Assembly: GCA_035299085.1 (NCBI GenBank)
Contig: DATGXG010000036.1
Span: forward strand, 147,127 to 211,126
Source: Bacteroidales bacterium
Lineage (GTDB): Bacteria; Bacteroidota; Bacteroidia; Bacteroidales; UBA10428
Reading direction: 5' to 3'
Length of the DNA: 64,000 bases
The translations under genes and the position numbers were made by a program. Below are positions 1-7,600 of this stretch, piece after piece (within the stretch, counting starts at the first letter, position 1; each line of letters opens with the position of its first letter). The notes below the pieces were generated by a model, which was not told the origin of the DNA, searched no databases, and saw nothing but the letters and a program-made list of their open reading frames with translations.

Positions 1-50
1 TTCCATTTCCTGTAACCCAATTTTAACACAAGGTATAAAAAAAACGCAAT

Positions 51-78
51 AAAAAACCCCGACAGGTTCCTGTCGGGG
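51..78 (-). terminator. Rho-independent terminator of rpsT
   Basis: Read on the minus strand, a perfect 10-bp GC-rich stem (CCCCGACAGG paired with CCTGTCGGGG, 2-nt loop) is followed by a run of six T. It lies 23 bp past the rpsT stop codon. Confidence 0.88.
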
Positions 79-100
79 CAAATATCTTTTTCGTTTCTTG

Positions 101-355
101 CTACTTAAGGTTATTAACCTGCTTTGAAAGTTCAGCTTTAAGGTTAGCTGCCTTATTGGGATGAATGATTCTTTTCTTGGCAAGTTTATCCAGCATGGAA
201 GCGACTTTCGGAAGCTTTTCAGCTGCTGCGGTTTTATCTGTGGTGGCACGCATTTCTTTTAACGCATTACGGGTTGTACGGGCGGCATATTTATTTTTTG
301 TTTTCCGTGCTTCGTCTTGTCTGTTCCTTTTTACTGATGACTTATGGTTTGCCAT
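101..355 (-). CDS. rpsT: 30S ribosomal protein S20
   Basis: S20 binds 16S rRNA early in assembly of the small ribosomal subunit. The 84-residue product has the family's usual length, starts MANHKSSVKR and is a Lys/Arg/Ala-rich helical protein, with a central segment (residues 27-60) resembling known S20 sequences and a KKRIIHPNKAA segment near residue 60. It is transcribed alone, divergently from rpsP. It has its own intrinsic terminator downstream and a TATTTTTG -7 element upstream at 400-407. The identification is secure. Confidence 0.97.
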   Translation of the reverse strand: MANHKSSVKRNRQDEARKTKNKYAARTTRNALKEMRATTDKTAAAEKLPKVASMLDKLAKKRIIHPNKAANLKAELSKQVNNLK

Positions 356-399
356 TTTCTAAATATTTTTCTTGATGTTAAGCTATTTTTTAAGAGCGA

Positions 400-407
400 C
401 AAAAATA
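400..407 (-). promoter_or_regulatory. Putative rpsT promoter -7 element
   Basis: The minus strand reads TATTTTTG, matching the Bacteroidota -7 consensus TAnnTTTG, 45 bp upstream of the rpsT ATG. No clear -33 TTG is visible at the usual spacing. Confidence 0.5.
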
Positions 408-446
408 ATTAATTTTTCAATACGGAAAAATTTTTAAAAAAAATTA

Positions 447-454
447 TACATTTG
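447..454 (+). promoter_or_regulatory. Putative rpsP-rimM promoter -7 element
   Basis: TACATTTG matches TAnnTTTG, 40 bp upstream of the rpsP start in an AT-rich divergent intergenic region. The -33 box is not obvious. Confidence 0.55.
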
Positions 455-494
455 CAAGCTCAAAAATAAAGTAGGTTTCATTTTAATTATTTGT

Positions 495-1052
495 ATGCCC
501 GTAAAAATCAGATTATCTAAAAAAGGCCGTAAAAAGTTGCCTTACTACCACATTGTGGTAGCAGATAGCAGGGCGCCACGTGATGGTAAATTTATATCGA
601 GGATTGGCTTGTACAATCCCCAGACTAATCCTGCTACTATTGAATTAAACTTTGATAGTGCATTAGATTGGTTACAAAAGGGCGCTCAACCTACCGACAC
701 CTGTAGGGCTATTTTATCCGACAAAGGTGTGATGATGAAAAAGCATCTTCTCGAAGGTGCAAAGAAAGGTGCTTTCTCAGTTGAAGAGGCTGAAACTCGT
801 TTCCAGAAATGGATGAGTGACAAAACCGCAAGGGTAAAAGCCCAGACGGACAAAGTTTCGAAGACTAAGGCAGATGAGGCAAAGAAACGCTTCGACGCTG
901 AAACTAAAGTAAAAGAGGCCAAGGCTGAAGCACTGGCTAAAAAACTGAAAGCCCAGGCTGAAGAGGCAAAAGCAGCAAGCTCAGAAGCTGAACCTGTTGC
1001 CAATGCAGAAGAAGCCCCGGCCGAAAATGCTGAAGGTACAGCCGAAGCCTGA
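495..1052 (+). CDS. rpsP: 30S ribosomal protein S16 with long C-terminal tail
   Basis: S16 is a small-subunit assembly protein. Residues 1-85 are the S16 core ([20 protein letters not shown] at the start, then a [11 protein letters not shown] segment). Most bacterial S16 proteins have 75-90 residues. This one has 185, and the extra ~95 residues are a charged, Ala/Lys/Glu-rich, probably helical or disordered tail ending in an acidic [11 protein letters not shown] stretch. Comparable tails are common in Bacteroidota S16. The gene is followed after 14 bp by rimM, the conserved partner, so the two are probably co-transcribed from the promoter near 447. Confidence 0.97.
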   Translation: MPVKIRLSKKGRKKLPYYHIVVADSRAPRDGKFISRIGLYNPQTNPATIELNFDSALDWLQKGAQPTDTCRAILSDKGVMMKKHLLEGAKKGAFSVEEAETRFQKWMSDKTARVKAQTDKVSKTKADEAKKRFDAETKVKEAKAEALAKKLKAQAEEAKAASSEAEPVANAEEAPAENAEGTAEA

Positions 1053-1066
1053 AAAGGTGATATCGG

Positions 1067-1588
1067 ATGATCAGTAAAGACAAATGCCGGTTAATAGGCA
1101 CACTTGTTAAACCTCATGGTACAAGGGGATCTTTACTGCTCCGACTGAAAGACATTCAAGCACAGGATTTATTAAAAAAGGAATCATTATTCGTTGATAT
1201 CGACGGATTGATGGTTCCTTTTTTTTTGAATGAATTCAGGCCACATTCAACTGAAAGTGCAATTATTACCATTGATGGTATCCCGTCAGAAGACAGGGCG
1301 AAATTTCTCGTTCAACGGGATGTTTATGTCAGGTCGGATCAGATCCGGCGCAAACGGAAGCCGGTTAGTGAACTGCCCGACCTCAACGGTTATAAGGTTA
1401 ACGATGAAGAAAAGGGATTTATAGGTATTGCCGGTGAAATTGAGGATATTTCTAATAATCCGCTGTTGAATGTTACTTCAGGTGACAAAAACTATCTGAT
1501 TCCTTTACATCAGGATATTATTCTTGAAATTAATGATGAAAACCGGATTATCAGGATCAAAGCACCGGAGGGGTTGTTTGAACTTTAG
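1067..1588 (+). CDS. rimM: Ribosome maturation factor RimM
   Basis: RimM helps mature the head of the 30S subunit and binds S19. The 173-residue product has the normal family length. An N-terminal RimM beta-barrel (residues 6-85, starting CRLIGTLVKPHGTRGSLLL) is followed by a PRC-barrel-like C-terminal domain (about 95-170, with the NGYKV and LIPLHQDIILEI segments). It sits 14 bp behind rpsP. In many bacteria trmD and rplS follow, but here the operon stops and short tandem repeats begin at the stop codon. Confidence 0.95.
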   Translation: MISKDKCRLIGTLVKPHGTRGSLLLRLKDIQAQDLLKKESLFVDIDGLMVPFFLNEFRPHSTESAIITIDGIPSEDRAKFLVQRDVYVRSDQIRRKRKPVSELPDLNGYKVNDEEKGFIGIAGEIEDISNNPLLNVTSGDKNYLIPLHQDIILEINDENRIIRIKAPEGLFEL

Positions 1589-1631
1589 CGTTTTAGCGGT
1601 TTAGGAGTTCAGGCGTTCAGGCGTTCAGAAG
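1584..1631. repeat. Six tandem degenerate 8-bp repeats
   Basis: Successive units are TTTAGCGT, TTTAGCGG, TTTAGGAG, TTCAGGCG, TTCAGGCG and TTCAGAAG. The first unit overlaps the rimM stop codon. The array lies between the convergent rimM and creatininase genes. Confidence 0.85.
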
Positions 1632-1638
1632 GTATTAC

Positions 1639-1665
1639 AGGGACGATAGGGACGCCAAGGACTAT
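1639..1665. repeat. Three tandem degenerate 9-bp repeats
   Basis: The units are AGGGACGAT, AGGGACGCC and AAGGACTAT, directly following the 8-bp array. The copy number is small, so it could be chance, but its position between two better arrays argues otherwise. Confidence 0.55.
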
Positions 1666-1690
1666 AGGATAGTTGTATGTTTCCAGTGCA

Positions 1691-1753
1691 GTCACCAGTT
1701 ACCAATCACCACTTACCAGTTACCAGTCACCACTCACCAGTCACCAGTCACCA
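1691..1753. repeat. Nine tandem 7-bp repeats (consensus NTYACCA)
   Basis: Nine uninterrupted heptamers of the form GTCACCA/GTTACCA/ATCACCA/CTTACCA run to 3 bp before the 3' end of the creatininase gene. All nine keep the ACCA core, with variation only at positions 1 and 3. The unit is far too short for a CRISPR repeat. It fills most of the gap between two convergent genes. Confidence 0.92.
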
Positions 1754-1756
1754 ACT

Positions 1757-2521
1757 TTATTTGTAAATGTTCTCGGGGTCAGTGGTCACAAGTTCAACAA
1801 AGAAATCGGCGATTTTGGTTGTGATGTCTTCAAGGTAGCGTGCTCCTTTTTCAGGAGTGGCTTTTTTAGGATTTCCTATTCCGGTATCTTCCGTAACTTT
1901 AGTCCATGCCCTTGGGAACCAAACCCATCCTTCCCTTCTTGCTTTAAAAACGGGTGATTTGGCTTTACCGTCACCAGCTTCGTTTAATGGCAGCACTATT
2001 TCAGGATCAATGTGCATGATGACACTGGTTTCCATTTCGTTTGCATGATCACCTGATTCTTCAAAATAATCTTTCAAAGGGGCTGCTTCGAACCAATTCA
2101 GCTGCATGATGAAGATATCAGGATAACGGGGTTGCAATTCGCGGATAATTGTTTTGAAATCATTGCCACCATGGCCGTTCATAATAACAAACCGTGTTAT
2201 ACCGTGATTGGATAAGCTGTTCAGCACATCTTCAATTATCCTGAACTGGGTACCGGGATTCATATTAATTGTCATGTAAATATCAAGCTGACTTGTATTC
2301 ACCCCAAAGGGAATTGCAGGCAGAACAACGACTTTGGCTCCATTTTCCCATGCTTTTTCAGCAGATTTTTCAGCTATATATTCTGTTTCAATAATATCGG
2401 TACCGAAAGGAAGATGAAAATTATGAGCTTCAGTGGCACCCCAGGGCAAAACAGCGACGTCATACTTTATATCCTGTACTCTTTTCCAGGGACTTTTGCG
2501 TAGATTAACCGGACTTGTCAT
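1757..2521 (-). CDS. Creatininase-family amidohydrolase
   Basis: The family consists of metal-dependent amidohydrolases (creatininase; also enzymes of formamide and mycofactocin metabolism); the substrate here is unknown. Metal-ligand motifs are present: GATEAHNFHLPFGTD (Glu31, His33, His36, Asp42 counted from the chosen start), NGHGGN (about 115-120) and DHANEMETS (about 158-166). The length of 254 residues fits the family. An in-frame ATG lies 66 bp further upstream (2587), but the first 22 residues it adds do not resemble the family, and a possible -7 element (TAAATTTA, 2539-2546) lies inside them, so the later start is preferred. The gene is monocistronic and convergent with rimM. Confidence 0.88.
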   Translation of the reverse strand: MTSPVNLRKSPWKRVQDIKYDVAVLPWGATEAHNFHLPFGTDIIETEYIAEKSAEKAWENGAKVVVLPAIPFGVNTSQLDIYMTINMNPGTQFRIIEDVLNSLSNHGITRFVIMNGHGGNDFKTIIRELQPRYPDIFIMQLNWFEAAPLKDYFEESGDHANEMETSVIMHIDPEIVLPLNEAGDGKAKSPVFKARREGWVWFPRAWTKVTEDTGIGNPKKATPEKGARYLEDITTKIADFFVELVTTDPENIYK

Positions 2522-2636
2522 CAGAATTTCTTTTACCGTAAATTTAATGGTTTTAACTTCAAACAACTCAAAATACATTTGTACCAATACTATTTGTAGT
2601 TTTTTTTAGTTAGCATTGTAATAAAAAGAATTTTGA

Positions 2637-4019
2637 ATGTCCCTTCAAAAGACACTGGTACTATCAATTGTACTTTTCATTTACACCTTTAGCGCAAAGG
2701 CACAGATATTTTCTCCTTCCGCCAGTGATTCGGTTATCGCTTCTTATGGAACGGATAAAGTTTTTATTTTTAATGCTCCTTCCTACCGGGCTCCGGTCCA
2801 GGCTACGCTGGTTGCGGTAGCTGCCGATACAAACAATGACTGGAGTTTTCAATGGTCGGTTTATAATGCTGCAGATACATCTTTTAATACCCTTCCAGGA
2901 ACAGTAACGGGTCATACATCCGTGATGGGTAATATTTCCGTAAACGGCGGATATCGTGTTACTATGAACAGAAATGCTGAAAGCATCGTTTATACCGCGT
3001 GGGTAGTTATAAATGACCTGGACCTTAACATTACAAATAAAGACAGTCATGACACCATACTTTATGGTTATTATGATTGTGCCTCACTTGACCTCCATGC
3101 AGATACCACAAAGCCGGCTGCTTATTACTATAACCCGGCAAACGGCCAGAAACTGATACCCGGAAGTCTTCTTACGATCAAATGGACTACAGATAATCCT
3201 GAAGCTACAAATCCGGGCAGCAGATTGCTCACGAGGGTTTCCAATCCGCCATGGAAAGACACACGGTACATTGTGACTGTCACTGACCGGTTTGGTTTGA
3301 CGCGAAAAGATTCCGCTGTTTACAATTCGATTCAGTCAAAGGCTGACCTCGCTGGGCCCGATTATCTTCCTCCGAGCGAAGACTCGATCATTCATCCGAA
3401 ACATGAATGGTATGATAAATTTTACAGTTATGATGATGGGGCAAAGTCAGCACCGGCCCTGTTCAAATTTGATGTTTCGGGCTCAAAGAACTATGAAAAT
3501 TACATACTGGTATTCGGGGATGGCGATTCACTAGTGCTTGGCAGTGATTCAACAGTGATTTATCATGAATATAAGAAGCCCGGCCAGTACAAAGCACTGC
3601 TGACAACAAAGTCAGGTCCCCCGTTCGAGTGCATCGACTCCGTTTCCACAATGGTTGGAGTTGACAAAGCTACAGGTACCAATTTTATTATGCCGAACGT
3701 TTTTACACCTGACGGATCTGCCAATAAACTTCTTAAGTATGATGAAAACGCTGTCAACAGCGTCTTCAGGACGACCGATGTATCCATCATTTTTATTGAC
3801 ATAGCTATATATAGCAGAACCGGGTTAAAGGTGCATGAATTTGAAGGGAACATCAGAGACTGGGGCGGTTGGGACGGAAAAATAATGAATTCAAACCGGG
3901 ATGCGCCGGAAGGAGTATATTTCTATGTAATTTCAAGGTTTATAGGTTATACAGACAATAATGACCCGATCAGTAAAAAACTGATGAACGGATTCATTCA
4001 TTTGTACCGCAAAAACTGA
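2637..4019 (+). CDS. T9SS type B sorting domain protein (secreted or surface)
   Basis: A 460-residue exported protein. A signal peptide (about residues 1-22, ending SAKAQ) is followed by beta-rich extracellular sequence with a PKD-like segment near 275-330 (a FGDGDS core, then HEYKKPGQYKALL). The C-terminal ~100 residues form a gliding-motility-associated sorting domain: MPNVFTPDG near residue 351, then YSRTGLKVHEF, a WGGWDGK core and GVYFYV. In this family that domain directs export by the type IX system, usually with a PorP/SprF-type partner. No enzymatic motif is seen. It may be an adhesin or matrix protein. It lies 620 bp upstream of a second, much larger type B protein. Confidence 0.85.
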   Translation: MSLQKTLVLSIVLFIYTFSAKAQIFSPSASDSVIASYGTDKVFIFNAPSYRAPVQATLVAVAADTNNDWSFQWSVYNAADTSFNTLPGTVTGHTSVMGNISVNGGYRVTMNRNAESIVYTAWVVINDLDLNITNKDSHDTILYGYYDCASLDLHADTTKPAAYYYNPANGQKLIPGSLLTIKWTTDNPEATNPGSRLLTRVSNPPWKDTRYIVTVTDRFGLTRKDSAVYNSIQSKADLAGPDYLPPSEDSIIHPKHEWYDKFYSYDDGAKSAPALFKFDVSGSKNYENYILVFGDGDSLVLGSDSTVIYHEYKKPGQYKALLTTKSGPPFECIDSVSTMVGVDKATGTNFIMPNVFTPDGSANKLLKYDENAVNSVFRTTDVSIIFIDIAIYSRTGLKVHEFEGNIRDWGGWDGKIMNSNRDAPEGVYFYVISRFIGYTDNNDPISKKLMNGFIHLYRKN

Positions 4020-4020
4020 A

Positions 4021-4425
4021 TCATTGCCAGGCTCCGATAATTCCTCCGGCTACCATAAAAGCGATGGCGAAATAACCCGCATTGATTAAAAACAGCCTGA
4101 AAGAACTTCTTTCAAAAAGATAAAGGATACCCACTGAAGCGGCCACCCATCCTATTCCGGCTAGCGCTCCGGCAGTAATTCCCCAAGTAAGTCCGGCGTT
4201 TTGACCCAGGAATGCCGCCAGGTTAAAGGAAATGATAAACGATAGCAGGAAAGCAAGTCCGAAAACTTTACCCATGTTAGCCTGTTTCAATGTTTCTTCA
4301 GATAGTTTGGCTTCTTTAATCCATACTCTTACAAATAGCAAAGGAGAATACCACAGTCCTCCGATAATAAAAAATGATGCAGCGGCGACAAGTACTGCAA
4401 GGAAATTGATTTTGCTGAGATCCAT
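4021..4425 (-). CDS. DUF1761 family membrane protein
   Basis: A 134-residue inner-membrane protein with four predicted hydrophobic helices (about residues 8-30, 53-75, 80-102 and 110-131). The N-terminal segment, with GGLWYSPLLF following the first helix, and the overall pattern match DUF1761, a family without an assigned function. It is convergent with the preceding gene, with 1 bp between the stop codons. Nothing nearby suggests its role. Confidence 0.8.
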   Translation of the reverse strand: MDLSKINFLAVLVAAASFFIIGGLWYSPLLFVRVWIKEAKLSEETLKQANMGKVFGLAFLLSFIISFNLAAFLGQNAGLTWGITAGALAGIGWVAASVGILYLFERSSFRLFLINAGYFAIAFMVAGGIIGAWQ

Positions 4426-4639
4426 TGTGTTTAATATTTAAGGTTGAACAGTGAAACAAGATTAAGGAATAAAGGTTCAAGCCCATTCCCAACACGGATG
4501 AAAATTCGATAAGACCGCCTATTCCAAGGACTCGCTCGTCACTAAAATGAAACTATTCGTCAAAATAATCGTATACCTCATCAAAAATGTTATAAGTACC
4601 GGGTGATGCCATATCAGTAAAAGGCCAGCGTTACCCTGA

Positions 4640-7600
4640 ATGGGAAAAAGGGCTACAGCAACAGGTATGAGGGGCACATTAACAAAACTACTAACCGTAA
4701 CCACGTTATCAGCCAGCTTGTTTTCGCCGCGGGCATCCGGTCAGTGCGCACTGATCACCGATAATTACAGCGGACAGGTTGCCGGCAGCGTTTGTGCCCC
4801 TGTTAACCTGAATATGGATGTCCGGTACAAGTTCATTCTTCCGGTTGATCCTTCAAAAGTTCAGATATTATATGTATGGAATGACGGAACAGGTGCAACC
4901 ACCACAATTCCCGCCATAACACACGGAGATACCATTTTTACGGCAACCGCATCGCATGTTTATCCTCCTGCAGATCAGTGTTCATACACTGCTGAAGCGT
5001 ATGTTATTTATGACGGTCAGCAATGTGTAAGCAGCAGCAGGCAGGAGCAAACCTTCAGTGCATGGGCAAGAGACAATCAGAACGGTGCTGTGGTAATCAC
5101 CGATCCTGTTATTGCACAGTTTTGCGAGGGCGAAGACATTATTGATGTTCGTTTTCGGGATAATTCCACCTTCAATTGTAATATCAATGTGGAACCCGAC
5201 AAGCCTAACCGGATTACCCGGTGGGTTCAGTTTATTTATGGTACTCATACCATAGGCGGCGACAGGATACCTAATATTACGATTCGTGACCCTTTAGGAA
5301 ACATATACCAGATGACCGACGCAGCCGGAAATTCACTGCCGCCTGTAGCCGGACCAATAGTTGAAATACCGATTCCTGCTGATGGCCCAACTGAAATTTC
5401 ATGGCCGATTAGTGCTCCTGCCGGAGGAGTAGCCGGAGATATATTTGAGATTACGCTGAGAAACTGGAATATCTGTAACCCTTATGACCGGAATCCCTTT
5501 GATGCAATTCCCCCCACTGACCCGATAAACGGTGATTATCCGCCCATAACCAACACGGCACTAATTGAAATTATAACAACGCCGCCCGAGATTACAAATC
5601 CTTCACTTGAATTTTGCGCCGGAAGTCCCATTCGTCTTACTTTATCCACTTCAGGCGGACAGGTCAACTGGTACACCGATTCATTGCTAACCCATCACAT
5701 TCATACCGGTCCCAACTTTGATCCCACAGGTGCGCCTACATATATTGATAACTCAAGGGGAGGAACGTATTCATTCTGGGTAACCGAAACCATTGGTGCC
5801 TGTGCCAGTGCTCCAAGCAGAGTTTCATTCACAATTTTTGACACTCCTGCACCGGCACCGAATGCAGGTCCCGACGCAGCTGTTTGCAGTAATATGTATA
5901 CACTCAGGGGGAATACCCCGGTAATCGGAGTTGGAGAATGGACGACGACTTCTTCAGCCATTATTTCCGACCCTTCAAACCCCAACACAACAGTAACCAA
6001 TCTGCAACCGGGTCCTAATCTTTTCAGGTGGACCATCAGCAACGGTCCCTGTGTTTCAGTGGATGAAGTAGTAATTACATCAGACAGGCAGCCAGACCCG
6101 GCCGATGCAGGACCCGATCAAAGTTTTTGTAATACATCAGGCACTGTATTGCATGCCCGTTCAGCCACAAATAATGGTACGGGAACATGGACGGTTTCAA
6201 CCGGAAATGCGAACTTTAATGATATACACAGTGCAAGTGCATCGGCTACTTCGCTTGCCGGTGGTGAAAACAGGCTTGTATGGACTGTAAGAAGCCGGTA
6301 TGGCGTTTGTGTAACAACTGCTGACTCCATGTATATCCTGCGTGACCGGTCTCCATCACCTGCCAATGCAGGACCCGACAGAGGAGTGTGTGATTCATCA
6401 GCAGTAAAACTGGGTGCCCTGCCGGTCAATAACGGAGGCAGCGGAACCTGGACAGTTCTTTCCGGCGGAGCCATGCTTGTCGATGTGCATGATGCATCCT
6501 CTGATGTTTCCAATCTTTCATTCGGCAATAATTCATTTCGGTGGACGGTTGTAAGTCAATACGGAATTTGCCCGGGCAGTAATGACCAGGTCATCATTAC
6601 ACGTGACCAGGCGCCTGCTCCTGCACTGGCAGGAGACGACCAGGATTTATGCAGTTCAGTAACAGCAACACTGGGTGCAAATGCAGCAACAATAGGAACC
6701 GGAACCTGGACGGTAGTCTGGAACCCCTCGGCTGTTGCTCCGGTATTTACCCCGGGTATAAACAGTCCGAATGCCACGGTTCAGATACTGCCCGGAAATG
6801 AAGGTGTCTACAGGTTCGCCTGGACAATTGTCAATAACAGCTGCCGCACTTCCGATTCACTTACAGTTGATTTCGGAAAGCCTGTCGTACCCGCGAATGC
6901 TGGTCCGTCCGATTCTGTATGCGGTATAACGGTTGCCTTAAATGCCAATAATCCGGGTACCGGAACCGGTACCTGGACAAAAGTTACCGGTGCAGGAAAT
7001 GTTGATTTTGTCCCGGGGATACATTCACCTTCAGCCATAGCGCAGATTCAGGCCGGCCAGGAAGGTGTCTACAGTTTCGAATGGAGAATTACAAGCGGAT
7101 CCTGTCCTCCTACATCTGATACAGTCAGTATTCTTTATAAACCCACACCCGGTATGCCCTCATCAACAGACGCAGCAAATTGCGGACCGGCATCCATGAC
7201 ACTGTCCTCCACAACCGGTACCGGTGGTGACATTAACCGATGGTACACTGCAGTAATCGGGGGAACAATGATAATTGAAAACAGCACGCTTATAACACCT
7301 TTATTAACAAGTGATGCCGATTACTGGGTATCCACTTATAATTTCACCACCGGTTGTGAGAGCAACCGTCACCAGGTGCATGCAGATATCAATCCTATAC
7401 CCGATCCTCCCGCTGTTTCAGATATTCAGCACTGCGGAAGCACAAGCTTTTCATTATCCTCAGTAACCGGAAGATACGGGTCAACCAGCAGGTGGTATGA
7501 TGCACCTGCCGGTGGCAACCTCCTGGCTACTTCAGATACCTTCAACAGTCCGATACTCACCGCCCCTGTTACCTATTATATTTCTTCCTTTAATGAAGCC

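Noticed and set aside
1691..1753. Heptamer array as a CRISPR or iteron origin
   Set aside because: Units are 7 bp with no spacers, and no replication initiator gene or AT-rich unwinding region is near.
1673..1957. 94-codon open frame across the heptamer array
   Set aside because: Its first part is translated microsatellite and its second part is antisense to the creatininase gene.
4426..4639. Possible tRNA or small RNA in the 214-bp gap before the giant PKD gene
   Set aside because: No cloverleaf, strong hairpin or terminator could be found by eye.
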